Assembly (NCBI GenBank): GCA_937923365.1 | Contig: CALAIJ010000002.1 | Location: forward strand, 1 to 22,385 | DNA length: 22,385 nt | From: an uncultured Sulfitobacter sp. | GTDB taxonomy: Bacteria; Pseudomonadota; Alphaproteobacteria; Rhodobacterales; Rhodobacteraceae | Reading direction: 5' to 3' | Shown here: positions 1-7,790 of the stretch, in pieces | Numbering within the stretch: position 1 is the first letter of the stretch | Layout: every line of letters begins with the position of its first letter | Position numbers and translations under genes: made by a program | The notes under the pieces: model-generated | Seen by the model: only the letters and a program-made list of their open reading frames with translations | Database searches by the model: none | What the model was told of the DNA's origin: nothing

Positions 1-209
1 TGTTCGCTGTAGTAACTTTCGGGGCGCAGGAACAACCGCTCCAGCGCCATGTCGCCCATCAGATAGGCCTTGGACAACGGAGGGCGCTGATACGGGGGTA
101 CCGGCTCTGCCCCGATCAGGGTGATGCCGCCGTCAAAACCGCTGCTGCGCAACTTGCCGACAAGGGATGCCCCTGCCTGCCCTGCGCCGATAACAACCAC
201 ATGTGTCAT
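1..209 (-). CDS. FAD/NAD(P)-dependent ferredoxin (rubredoxin) reductase, N-terminal fragment
   Basis: The 69 visible residues begin MTHVVVIGAGQAGASL, a dinucleotide-binding Rossmann start (GxGxxG at residues 8-13). They continue with PYQRPPLSKAYL near residues 42-53, the stretch typical of ferredoxin/rubredoxin reductases of the pyridine nucleotide-disulfide oxidoreductase class. By family, these enzymes move electrons from NAD(P)H through FAD to a small iron-sulfur protein, often serving a P450 or dioxygenase; no partner is visible here. The start at 209 is supported by AAGGA five bases upstream. The gene runs off the left edge, so about five sixths of a usual 400-residue protein is missing. 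It is divergent from the peroxiredoxin gene across 90 bases. Assignment to the reductase family is firm; the electron acceptor is unknown. Confidence 0.85.
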   Translation of the reverse strand, partial: MTHVVVIGAGQAGASLVGKLRSSGFDGGITLIGAEPVPPYQRPPLSKAYLMGDMALERLFLRPESYYSE

Positions 210-299
210 GCGCTTCCTTTTCGAAACTACTGGTCCTTGGGGGATGTGAAACCTATATGACAGGCAACCACAATGAAAATCCCACGAAAGGTCTACACC

Positions 300-788
300 A
301 TGACACTCTCCAAAGGCGATACGCTCCCCGACGCAACTCTCGTTCAATTGGGCGCTGAAGGACCAGCGCCTGTGCAAATGGCGGAAAAGGTGAAAGGTCG
401 CAAGGTTGTGGTTTTCGCCGTTCCGGGTGCCTTTACGCCCACCTGCCATTCCGCGCATGTGCCCAGCTTTGTGCGCACCAAAGACCAGTTTGATGCCAAA
501 GGCGTGGACGAGATCATCTGCATCTCCTGCAACGACCCTTTCGTGATGAAAGCATGGGGCGAGGCGACGGGCGCCACGGACGCAGGCATCACCATGCTGG
601 CGGATGCGTCGTCAGAATTCACCAAAGCCATCGGCATGGACTTTGACGCGCCGCCTGCGGGTCTTGTGGCCCGCTCCAAGCGCTATGCGATGCTGGTGGA
701 TGACGGCAAGGTGACGCTGTTTCAGGCCGAAGAGAACCCGGGCGTCTGCGACGTGTCCGGCGGCGAAGCCTTGCTGGACGCGATGTAA
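300..788 (+). CDS. Peroxiredoxin, Prx5 type (AhpC/TSA-redoxin superfamily)
   Basis: This is a 162-residue protein, the normal length for Prx5-type thiol peroxidases, which reduce hydrogen peroxide and alkyl hydroperoxides using glutathione/glutaredoxin or thioredoxin in the cytoplasm. The active-site segment PGAFTPTCHSAHVP carries the peroxidatic cysteine at residue 49, with the preceding Pro and Thr that shape the pocket. A second cysteine lies in ISCNDPFVMKAWG (about residue 75). I chose the ATG at 300, not an in-frame ATG at 273, because AAAGG lies about nine bases before 300 and the resulting N-terminus MTLSKGDTLPDATL aligns with the family. The gene stands alone on the plus strand, convergent with the MscS gene. 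No OxyR site could be recognised. Family call is secure; the reductant is inferred. Confidence 0.95.
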   Translation: MTLSKGDTLPDATLVQLGAEGPAPVQMAEKVKGRKVVVFAVPGAFTPTCHSAHVPSFVRTKDQFDAKGVDEIICISCNDPFVMKAWGEATGATDAGITMLADASSEFTKAIGMDFDAPPAGLVARSKRYAMLVDDGKVTLFQAEENPGVCDVSGGEALLDAM

Positions 789-799
789 TCCAAGAACTG

Positions 800-822
800 C
801 CGGACGGGGCTTTCCCGTCCGG
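800..822. terminator. GC-rich hairpin between convergent peroxiredoxin and MscS genes
   Basis: CCGGACGGG (800-808) pairs perfectly with CCCGTCCGG (814-822) around a five-base loop. It sits 12 bases after the peroxiredoxin stop and 21 bases before the MscS stop. There is no T-run on either strand, so it is not a textbook intrinsic terminator. Its position between two convergent genes suggests transcription ending or 3'-end protection for both. Confidence 0.6.
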
Positions 823-843
823 TAACCGCCCCAAGGCGCGCTG

Positions 844-1689
844 TTATCCGGCCGCCTGAACAATGGTCCGCGTCGGGAACGGAATGTCGATACCGCCTGC
901 ATCCAACGCCTCTTTCACCTGCCGTTTCATGTCGGCCTGAAAGGCAAAGTACTGGGGCGTATCGCACCACACCCGCACCAGAAAATCGACAGAGCTGTCG
1001 CCCAGATTGTTGATCTGGATGAAGGGGTCGGGATCACTATGCGCACGCGCATCGGCCATGATGGTCTGGCGGATGATCTTTTCCGCCTCGGCCAGATTGA
1101 CGCCATAGCCCACACCAAAGGTCCACTCCGCGCGGCGTTTGTCATTGCCCGAATAGTTGGTGATGACATTGCCCCAGACCTCGGCGTTGGGGACGATCAC
1201 CTGCACGTTGCCCAGATCGGCCAGTTCGGTGAAGTTGAGATTGATCGCCTTGACCGTGCCCATTTCGCCCGAAACCTCGACAAAGTCACCGATGCGGATG
1301 GGGCGGAAGAGGATTAGCATGACCCCTGCCGCAATGTTGGACAGCGTGCCTTGCAGGGCCAGACCAATGGCCAGACCCGCCGCACCGATGACAGCCACAA
1401 TGGATGTGGTCTGGATGCCGAAGGTGTTGAGCACGAACAATATGGTGAACGCCATGACGGCGTAGCGCACGATGGACGACAAAAAGTCGAACAGCATATT
1501 GTCGAGGTGCTTGTGATTGCGCCCCAAAGCCTTGATCCGGCGTTGCAGCCACGCGGACACGATCCAGCCCAACAGCAATATCGCAATCGCCCCCAGAACG
1601 GAGCCCGCCACGCTGGCCAGAAACTCGAGTGTAAGCAGATCGGCAAGGGTTTTGCCCTGCCAGATTTCGGTATTCATCAGATTTTCCAT
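844..1689 (-). CDS. mscS: Small-conductance mechanosensitive channel, MscS family
   Basis: This 281-residue inner-membrane protein has the length and layout of E. coli MscS: TM1 about 28-48, TM2 about 72-92, and the pore helix TM3 about 95-128. The pore helix is rich in Gly/Ala packing positions (VIGAAGLAIGLALQGTLSN). It is followed by the signature LFRPIRIGDFVEV (127-139) that opens the cytoplasmic beta domain, then the alpha/beta cage. Such channels open under membrane tension and release solutes during hypo-osmotic shock. The start MENLMNTEIW follows AGAAAG; an in-frame ATG four codons later is an alternative. The gene begins 11 bases after the pterin dehydratase stop and is probably the last gene of the long minus-strand operon. 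Family call is firm; gating threshold and ion selectivity cannot be read. Confidence 0.95.
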   Translation of the reverse strand: MENLMNTEIWQGKTLADLLTLEFLASVAGSVLGAIAILLLGWIVSAWLQRRIKALGRNHKHLDNMLFDFLSSIVRYAVMAFTILFVLNTFGIQTTSIVAVIGAAGLAIGLALQGTLSNIAAGVMLILFRPIRIGDFVEVSGEMGTVKAINLNFTELADLGNVQVIVPNAEVWGNVITNYSGNDKRRAEWTFGVGYGVNLAEAEKIIRQTIMADARAHSDPDPFIQINNLGDSSVDFLVRVWCDTPQYFAFQADMKRQVKEALDAGGIDIPFPTRTIVQAAG

Positions 1690-1700
1690 GGGTCTTTCTC

Positions 1701-2009
1701 TTAGTCGTTCGTCGTCTCGAAAAGGCCGTCCATCTTGCGCGCCAGCTTTGCGTCCAGCGTGCCGACCCCGTCAAAGTCATGGGTGGTCAGCGTGACCTCG
1801 ACGCGGTTGTAGACGTTGGACCATTCGGGGTGGTGGTTCCACTTTTCCGCCCAGATGGCCGCACGGGTCATCCAGCCAAAGGCATCGGCAAAGTCCTTAA
1901 ACTTGTAGGATTTGCAGATCGCGTCCCGCCCCTCGACCATAGCCCAGCCGGTGGCAAAGAGCGGGTCCAGTAACGGCCCGCGGGTCTCATCGCTTAATTT
2001 CTCGCTCAT
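1701..2009 (-). CDS. phhB: 4a-hydroxytetrahydrobiopterin (pterin-4a-carbinolamine) dehydratase
   Basis: This 102-residue protein matches the full length of the PCD/DCoH family. The diagnostic stretch [16 protein letters not shown] (55-70) and THD (76-78) supply the catalytic histidines and the conserved Trp. The enzyme dehydrates 4a-hydroxytetrahydropterin, the by-product of aromatic amino acid hydroxylases, and recycles the cofactor. No phenylalanine hydroxylase gene is visible in this window, so its partner is elsewhere or the protein acts more generally on pterins. Its ATG overlaps the stop of the upstream acyltransferase as ATGA (2006-2009), indicating translational coupling. The family assignment is strong; the physiological role here is inferred. 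Confidence 0.93.
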   Translation of the reverse strand: MSEKLSDETRGPLLDPLFATGWAMVEGRDAICKSYKFKDFADAFGWMTRAAIWAEKWNHHPEWSNVYNRVEVTLTTHDFDGVGTLDAKLARKMDGLFETTND

Positions 2010-3193
2010 TGTTGTTCCTCAATCTGGGCTTTCTTGAATGGCCCGTAGTCGGTTAAAATCTCGATCTCTTCTTCGACGGCTGCGGTTTCGGCCTGCAGGT
2101 ATTCGCCAACAGCGCGGGCAAAACCCGCATCGCGCATCCAGTGCAGGGACCATGTGGGCGTGGGCAGATAGCCGCGTGCCAGTTTGTGTTCTCCTTGTGC
2201 GCCTGCCTCTACCGTAGAGAGCCCGCGCGCAATGGCGATGTCGATGGCGCGGTAGTAGCACAGCTCAAAATGCAGGCAGGGGTGATGTTCGATACATCCC
2301 CAGTACCTGCCGTATAACGCATCAGACCCGATAAAGTTCAACGCACCGGCAATCCAGCGCCCGTCGCGCTGCGCCAGAACCAAGGCGATGTCATCCCGCA
2401 ACGTCTCTTGCGCGATGTCAAAGAACGCGCGGGTCAGATAGGGCGTGCCCCATTTGCGGTGGCCTGTGTCCTGATAGAACTGCCAGAAGGCGTCCCAGTG
2501 TGCCGGTTCGATCTGGTCGCCCGTGAACGTGTGGATGGTGCCGCCAAAGTCCTGCGCGGTTTTGCGTTCTTTGCGGATGTTCTTGCGTTTGCGCGAATTC
2601 AGGCTGGCCAGAAAACCGTCAAAATCAGCGTATGCATCGTTGCACCAATGGAACTGCTGGCTCTTGCGGGCCATCAGGCCCAGCGCCTCGGCCCGTGGCA
2701 CCTCGTCAGCGGTGCAAAAAGTGATGTGCAGCGAAGACAGTTGATTGTTGTCCGTCAGTTGCACCGCACCTTGCACCAGCGCGTCAAAGCCCACCTCTTC
2801 GAAACCCTCGCGGGTCAGAAACCGCCGCCCTGTCGCGGGCGTGTGCGGCACCGCAATCTGGAGCTTGGGATAATACCGCCCGCCCGCCCGCTCGTAGGCA
2901 TGGGACCAGTTGTGATCAAAGATATACTCCCCTTGGGAGTGCGATTTGGCATAAAGCGGAGCCACACCGATCACCTGCCCCTGTAGCGCCGCCATCAGGT
3001 ATTGCGGCTGCCAGCCCGTGCCGGGGCCGACGCTGCCGCTGTCCTCAAGCGCGCTGAGGAAACGGTAGGTGGTGAACGGATCACGCGGGGGCGCGCCGCC
3101 TGCCGCTTCGGGGCAGGCACAGGCATCCCAATCCGGCTGGCCGATGTCCGCAATCCGCGGCACCACTGTGATTTCGATTTCCTGCGCGGTCAT
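2006..3193 (-). CDS. FemAB/GNAT-like acyltransferase, COG3146 (DUF482) family
   Basis: The 395-residue protein resembles the COG3146/DUF482 group, labelled peptidoglycan biosynthesis/recognition or GNAT-like. Supporting segments are [19 protein letters not shown] near residues 38-56, the basic run [15 protein letters not shown] near 200, and GARG-type C-terminal motifs such as [14 protein letters not shown] near 335-348. Proteins of this group have a double-GNAT fold like the FemX aminoacyl transferases, but the substrate is not established. The start is the ATG at 3193: an ATG 11 bases upstream meets a stop at once, and the ribosome site is weak (AAGG about 15 bases away). It overlaps the pterin dehydratase gene by four bases and lies 52 bases after the phosphodiesterase gene. 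Family recognition is good; function is uncertain. Confidence 0.85.
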   Translation of the reverse strand: MTAQEIEITVVPRIADIGQPDWDACACPEAAGGAPPRDPFTTYRFLSALEDSGSVGPGTGWQPQYLMAALQGQVIGVAPLYAKSHSQGEYIFDHNWSHAYERAGGRYYPKLQIAVPHTPATGRRFLTREGFEEVGFDALVQGAVQLTDNNQLSSLHITFCTADEVPRAEALGLMARKSQQFHWCNDAYADFDGFLASLNSRKRKNIRKERKTAQDFGGTIHTFTGDQIEPAHWDAFWQFYQDTGHRKWGTPYLTRAFFDIAQETLRDDIALVLAQRDGRWIAGALNFIGSDALYGRYWGCIEHHPCLHFELCYYRAIDIAIARGLSTVEAGAQGEHKLARGYLPTPTWSLHWMRDAGFARAVGEYLQAETAAVEEEIEILTDYGPFKKAQIEEQQ

Positions 3194-3245
3194 ATTCTGC
3201 CCATGGCTGCCTTAGGTCCACCATGTGTGCCGAAAGGGCGCGGGT

Positions 3246-4007
3246 TCAAGCACCTGTTGCGGCCAGATACCGTTCGAAGGTGATGTTATGGGCGATCTTG
3301 CGGGCTTGCGCCTCAATCCGGGCCGAGCGGACGGTCCAGCAGCAGATCATCGCGCCTTGCGCTTTGAGTTCCGCCACGCGGGGGGCGCCCAGATCATCCA
3401 CCTCGTGCGAGATAAAGCAGGCACCGACGCGATCATAATCGGGAATGCCGCGCAGATGGGTGCAGGTCTCGGCGCTCAGGGGCCACTCCACCTCGCGGTA
3501 GGCGCTGGTGGTCAATCCGCGGGGCAGGTCCGGCAAAAGTTCGGCCATGCGCGCGACCGCGTGCGGATTAAAGGACATCACGGCCACGTCGCCGGTGTAG
3601 TCTTTGAGAGCCTGCGCGGCGGCCTCCTCAAGCGGGCCAATGCCTTTGCCCATGCCGCCGTCCTGATCCTTGAGTTCGACAAGCAGCGGCACCTGCCCTG
3701 CCACAAGTGCGAGCACGTCCGGCAGGGTTGGTATGCCCTCTGCCCCGCCCGTCAAGGGCGTTCGCGCCAATTGGTCGGCGGTCTGCAGACGCACGGCACC
3801 CGCCGCATTCGTCAGACGTTCCAACCCGTAGTCGTGAAACACCATCGCGGCGTTATCCGCGCTAAGCTGCACGTCGATTTCGATGCCGTATCCTGCATCA
3901 ATGGCGGCCTGAATGGCAGCGCGGCTGTTCTCTGGCCGCCCCGCCGTCACGTCATGCAAGGCACGGTGCGCGAATGGCTGCCTGCGGAAACTGTCGGGCA
4001 GCGTCAT
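3246..4007 (-). CDS. Glycerophosphodiester phosphodiesterase
   Basis: This 253-residue protein of the GDPD family hydrolyses glycerophosphodiesters to glycerol-3-phosphate and an alcohol. The N-terminal catalytic elements are visible: AHRALHD (H14, R15), ENSRAAIQAAIDAGYGIEIDVQLS with E26, E43 and D45, and the second histidine in MVFHDYGLERLT (H58). ELKDQ near residue 111 gives another metal ligand. The usual HRG is HRA here, a mild variation. No signal peptide is seen, so it is probably cytoplasmic, like UgpQ. The start overlaps the RidA stop as ATGA (4004-4007), so the two are translationally coupled. It may recycle phospholipid head groups in stress or phosphate shortage; this is inference. 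Confidence 0.92.
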   Translation of the reverse strand: MTLPDSFRRQPFAHRALHDVTAGRPENSRAAIQAAIDAGYGIEIDVQLSADNAAMVFHDYGLERLTNAAGAVRLQTADQLARTPLTGGAEGIPTLPDVLALVAGQVPLLVELKDQDGGMGKGIGPLEEAAAQALKDYTGDVAVMSFNPHAVARMAELLPDLPRGLTTSAYREVEWPLSAETCTHLRGIPDYDRVGACFISHEVDDLGAPRVAELKAQGAMICCWTVRSARIEAQARKIAHNITFERYLAATGA

Positions 4008-4462
4008 TTTACTTCGAAGATGCCTTCGATTTCCACCGCGACACCAAACGGCAGGGAGGCCGCCGACACGGCTGAGCGGGAATGGCGACCCGCGTCACCC
4101 AAGGCTTCGACCAGAAAGTCGGACGCGCCGTTGATAACCGCCGGCTGGTCTTCGAAGTCAGCAGTGGAGTTCACAAACCCCGTCAGCTTGACCACCCGCA
4201 CAAGGCGCTCGATGTCGCCACCGCAGGCCGCTTTGACCTGCGCCAGCAGGCTGATGGCGCAGGCCTTGGCCGCAGCCGCACCGGCAGGCACCTCCATGTC
4301 ATCGCCCAGCTTGCCTTTGATCATGCCATCCGGCCCGTTGGAGATTTGCCCCGAAACATAGACCGTGCTGCCCACCTGGACATAGGGCACATAATTGGCC
4401 GCAGGGGCTGGCGCGTCGGGCAAGGTGACCCCGAGATCGGCAAGGCGTTGGGTGTAGGACAT
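4004..4462 (-). CDS. RidA/YjgF-family protein (enamine/imine deaminase type)
   Basis: This is a 152-residue member of the YjgF/YER057c/UK114 family in its longer (about 150-residue) form. The N-terminus MSYTQRLADLGVTLPDAPAPAA, VYVSGQI (35-40) and the C-terminal block HSRSAVSAASLPFGVAVEIEG, with an Arg (129) in the position of the catalytic arginine of RidA, support the call. RidA proteins hydrolyse reactive 2-aminoacrylate-type enamines made by PLP enzymes; substrates of this subgroup are not certain. The ATG at 4462 is preferred over one 17 codons upstream because AGGGAG lies seven bases before it. A small hairpin (arms 4475-4480 and 4488-4493) ends at this ribosome site. The gene lies 72 bases after hlyD and is coupled to the phosphodiesterase. 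Confidence 0.92.
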   Translation of the reverse strand: MSYTQRLADLGVTLPDAPAPAANYVPYVQVGSTVYVSGQISNGPDGMIKGKLGDDMEVPAGAAAAKACAISLLAQVKAACGGDIERLVRVVKLTGFVNSTADFEDQPAVINGASDFLVEALGDAGRHSRSAVSAASLPFGVAVEIEGIFEVK

Positions 4463-4474
4463 GGTTGTGCTCCC

Positions 4475-4493
4475 TGGAAACATGGTATTTCCA
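4475..4493 (-). promoter_or_regulatory. Stem-loop touching the ridA ribosome-binding site
   Basis: On the minus strand TGGAAA and TTTCCA pair around a seven-base loop, and the 3' arm ends on the first base of the AGGGAG Shine-Dalgarno sequence (4470-4475). It could modulate ribosome access, or be the 3' end of a processed hlyD message. The stem is only six pairs, so it may be chance. Confidence 0.3.
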
Positions 4494-4534
4494 AGGACGC
4501 TACAGTCGATCACAGGCGGCGAAAAGGGGCGCGC

Positions 4535-5872
4535 TTAACTTTCGCGGAAAGCGCGGGCGAAATAGTCTGCCACGGGTTTGACCAGATACGCGATGGGCGA
4601 GCGTTCGCCGGTTCGGATAAACGCCTCAACGGGCATACCGGGCAGCAGGATTGCCCCTTCTGGCAGCTTGTCCAACTCACCGGGGTTGAGAGAAATCTCG
4701 GCGCGGAAATAGGCCGCTCCCGTGGTTTCATCCGTGATAGCGTCAGCAGATATCTGAAGCACCTTGCCGATCAGTTCCGGCGTGGTGCGCTGGTCCAGCG
4801 CGGAAAAGCGCAGGTTGACGTCCTGACCGACAATGACCTGATCCACGTGGATCGGCTCCACCTGTGTGGCGATAACCAGCGGGCGGTCCTGGGGGACGAG
4901 ATACATCAGCGGCTCTGCGGCGCGGACAACCGATTGCGGGGTCTGGACCTGCAACCCGTAGATGATGCCTGACACAGGGGCGCGGATGTCCAACTGTTCG
5001 ATCTCGCGCTTGAGCGCGCGGCGTTGTTCTGCCAGCTCCAGTTCCTGGTAGCGCAGGTCACGTAGGCGGCTGATCGCTTCTTCGCGGCCCGAGGTGCCCA
5101 GCTTGAGGATCTCGATGTCAATCTCGGTAGAGCGGCCTTCGGCCTGCGCCTTGGAGGCGGCAAGCTCTCCGATCTGGCCACGCAGGCGGGCCTGTTCGCG
5201 CTGCAGGTTCAGGACTGCGCTGGCTTGGGTCAGGCCCCGCTCCAGCAGGGTTTCCTGATTGCCAAGTTCTTCTTCGATCAGGGCCAACTGGCGGCCGAGG
5301 GCGGTTTCCTGAGACACAACGCCGTCCACCTGCGAGGCGATCTGCTCGCGGCGTTTGATCAACTGCTCGGTCTCGCGCGCGACAGAATCGGTGCGTGCAC
5401 GGAACAGGTTCAGCTGACCGTCCACCAGTTCCTTGACGTCCGGGCGCTGCGTCGCAACCTCCAGCACTTCGGGGTCAAAGTCGATTGTGTCGGTCTCGTC
5501 GCGCTGCGCCTCAAGCCGTCCGCGCCGCGCCATCAACTCGTAAAGCTGGCCTTCGACGATGGACAGTTGCGAGGTCATCTGACGCGGGTCCAGCTGGATC
5601 AGCAGGTCGCCTGCAGCCACGGTATCGCCTTCGTCCACCTTGATTTCAGCCACCACACCGCCGGTCTGGTGCTGGACGATCTGGCGGTTGCGGTCGACTT
5701 CGATCCGGCCAGAGGCAATCACGGCCCCGTCGATTTTGGAAGTGAAGGCCCATGTGCCGAACCCGCCGAAAAGCACCAGCAGGCCGATAAAGCCGATTAC
5801 CAGCGGTTTGCGTGCAGACCATTTCTTGGCCGGCTTTTTCTGGTTCGGGTTGGGTGCCATTTGCAGGTTCAT
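4535..5872 (-). CDS. Type I secretion membrane-fusion (adaptor) protein, HlyD family
   Basis: This 445-residue adaptor joins an ABC exporter to an outer-membrane TolC channel. A cytoplasmic, lysine-rich N-terminus (KKPAKKW) is followed by one membrane helix about 23-43. Then come the first half of the lipoyl-like domain ([24 protein letters not shown], interrupted by no gap), a long coiled coil of about 100-290 rich in Glu/Gln/Arg, and the second lipoyl half [13 protein letters not shown]. The C-terminal beta-barrel region ends near the stop. The chosen ATG at 5872 overlaps the ABC gene stop as ATGA; reading further upstream would only run into ABC coding sequence. It is the PrtE-type partner of the neighbouring PrtD-type ABC protein. 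No TolC gene and no RTX-type substrate are in the window. Confidence 0.94.
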   Translation of the reverse strand: MNLQMAPNPNQKKPAKKWSARKPLVIGFIGLLVLFGGFGTWAFTSKIDGAVIASGRIEVDRNRQIVQHQTGGVVAEIKVDEGDTVAAGDLLIQLDPRQMTSQLSIVEGQLYELMARRGRLEAQRDETDTIDFDPEVLEVATQRPDVKELVDGQLNLFRARTDSVARETEQLIKRREQIASQVDGVVSQETALGRQLALIEEELGNQETLLERGLTQASAVLNLQREQARLRGQIGELAASKAQAEGRSTEIDIEILKLGTSGREEAISRLRDLRYQELELAEQRRALKREIEQLDIRAPVSGIIYGLQVQTPQSVVRAAEPLMYLVPQDRPLVIATQVEPIHVDQVIVGQDVNLRFSALDQRTTPELIGKVLQISADAITDETTGAAYFRAEISLNPGELDKLPEGAILLPGMPVEAFIRTGERSPIAYLVKPVADYFARAFRES

Positions 5873-7605
5873 GAGACACCTCCGGCCAGACGTGGCGCGG
5901 TTTTGATTTGCTCTGCGTTCTTGACCATGCCCTGAAGCACCTCGTCTTTGGGTCCAAAGGCCATGCGCATGCCGCCGTCCAGCACCATAAGCGTATCGCA
6001 TTCGGAAATCGCATTGGGCCGGTGGGCCATGATCATCACCGCACCGCCACGCGCTTTCATTTCGCGGATGGCGTGGTTCAGGGCCTGGCTGCCGGTGTTG
6101 TCGAGGTTCGAGTTCGGCTCGTCCAGCACAAGGATCACCGGATCGCTGTAGAAGGCGCGCGCCAGCCCGATGCGTTGCATTTGCCCGCCCGACAGGCGCA
6201 CCTGCCCCGCGATGATCTGCGTGTCATAGCCATTGGGCAGCTCAAGGATCATCTCGTGTGCGGCGGCCATTTTGGCGGCCTTGACCACTTTGGCGTCATC
6301 CGGAGCCTCGGCCAGTCGTGCGATGTTCTGCGCGATGGTGCCGTCAAACAGATGCACCCGCTGCGGCAGATAGCCCACATGGCGGCCCAGCGTTTCGGTG
6401 CCGTAATTGTCCAGCGACGCGCCATCAAGGCGGATGTATCCGCCCGCAGGAGGCCACACACCCGTCAGGGTACGCGCCAGCGTTGTCTTGCCCGCGCCCG
6501 AGGGCCCGATCACGCCCAGCGCCTCACCGGGGTTCAGGGTAAAGTTCACAGACTTGAGCGATGCCTGACGTTCCCCGGGGGGGACAACGGTCAGGCCTTT
6601 GGCGTCCAGCTTGGCCGCAGGAACAGGCAGTTCGGTGCGCGGCAGTTCAACCGCAACAGCGCCCAGCAAGGTTGCCAGACCTTCCCAGCCCTGACGGCCC
6701 CGTTGCACGATGGACCACTGGTTCAACGCCATCTCGACCGGTGCAAGGGCACGGCCCAGCAGGATGGAGCCCGCGATCATCGCGCCCGGCGTCATCTCGC
6801 CCTGCAGGACCAGATAGGCCCCCAGACCCAGCATCGCGGACTGCAAGAACAGACGCAGCGATTTGGTCATCGAGGTGAAGGTGCCGCCCACATCAGAGGC
6901 CGCGATTTGCTCTGACAGCGCTTCGGACCGCGCTTTTTGCCAGCGGTTGAATGCCGCATCGCGCATGCCCATGGCCTGGACCATCTCAGCCTCGGTGCGG
7001 ATCTGGTCAGAGATCGACCCCGCAGCACGGCCCGCCATGCCAGCACGTTCCTGACTTTTGCGCGACAGGATCTGGTTGAAGAACGCGATGATGATCAGCA
7101 CCACCGCACCGCCCACAGCCAGCCAGCCCAGCATCGGGTGGAACAGAAAAATCGCCGCGAAAAAGATCGGTGTCCACGGCAGGTCAAAGCCCGCCATCAG
7201 CACAGGCGACGTGATCAGCCGCTGCACCGCCTCAAGATCGGCAAGGCTGCCGCTGGTTTTCACATCGGGGGCGACGGCAGATTTGCGGATAACCGCATCA
7301 AAGGTGCGGCGGTCCAGATCGTCCTGAAACCGCGCGCCCACACGGGCCATAATGCGCCCGCGGGTATAGTCCAGCAGACCCATCACCGCATATAGGAACA
7401 CGACAAGCAGCGAGAGCGCCAGCAGTGTCGCCTCCGAGCCGGAGCCCAGCACGCGGTCATAGACCTGCAACATGTAAAGTGGCCCTGTCAGCATCAACAG
7501 GTTGGCAAACAGGCTGAACAGCCCGACAGCCCAATACAACAATCTCGAGCGGCGACGGACTTGTGCAAGTTCCTCGTGACCGCGTTTTACAATTTCTTCG
7601 CGCAT
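5869..7605 (-). CDS. Type I secretion system permease/ATPase (PrtD-like ABC transporter)
   Basis: A 578-residue half-transporter with an N-terminal six-helix membrane domain (about residues 22-300, beginning [18 protein letters not shown]) fused to an ATPase domain. The ATPase carries Walker [10 protein letters not shown] (367-375), signature LSGGQMQR (471-478), Walker B VILVLDEP (490-497) and a switch histidine in MAHRPN (528). It lacks a C39 peptidase or C39-like N-terminal domain, so it belongs to the PrtD branch that exports RTX-type proteins with uncleaved C-terminal signals. I chose the ATG at 7605, five bases after AAAGG; the GTG at 7611 lies inside that ribosome site. It heads the minus-strand operon with HlyD. 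The exported protein must be encoded elsewhere: I see no GGxGxDxUx repeats in this window. Confidence 0.94.
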   Translation of the reverse strand: MREEIVKRGHEELAQVRRRSRLLYWAVGLFSLFANLLMLTGPLYMLQVYDRVLGSGSEATLLALSLLVVFLYAVMGLLDYTRGRIMARVGARFQDDLDRRTFDAVIRKSAVAPDVKTSGSLADLEAVQRLITSPVLMAGFDLPWTPIFFAAIFLFHPMLGWLAVGGAVVLIIIAFFNQILSRKSQERAGMAGRAAGSISDQIRTEAEMVQAMGMRDAAFNRWQKARSEALSEQIAASDVGGTFTSMTKSLRLFLQSAMLGLGAYLVLQGEMTPGAMIAGSILLGRALAPVEMALNQWSIVQRGRQGWEGLATLLGAVAVELPRTELPVPAAKLDAKGLTVVPPGERQASLKSVNFTLNPGEALGVIGPSGAGKTTLARTLTGVWPPAGGYIRLDGASLDNYGTETLGRHVGYLPQRVHLFDGTIAQNIARLAEAPDDAKVVKAAKMAAAHEMILELPNGYDTQIIAGQVRLSGGQMQRIGLARAFYSDPVILVLDEPNSNLDNTGSQALNHAIREMKARGGAVMIMAHRPNAISECDTLMVLDGGMRMAFGPKDEVLQGMVKNAEQIKTAPRLAGGVS

Positions 7606-7790
7606 GCGCACCTTTCAACCGTTCAAGCCACCATCAATTTGCGGCCGGTGTGTGCACCCTTACTGCATTGCTTGGCAGAGGGGCATTTAAAAACCTAACG
7701 CTATCCTTAGTCCGTTTAAGATGGAATTCCTAATGTCTGATTTCTTTCACAAAACAAGTGTGTCCTTTCGCCCTCGGAAGCCCCCCAAGA

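Noticed and set aside
3225..4361. Long plus-strand open frame opposite the phosphodiesterase and RidA genes
   Set aside because: Composition typical of an antisense shadow; the opposite-strand genes have intact catalytic motifs.
7612..7790. Regulatory or small-RNA content in the gap before the exporter genes
   Set aside because: I found TTAA/TTAG words but not at seven-base spacing, no convincing promoter pair and no good hairpin, so nothing was called.
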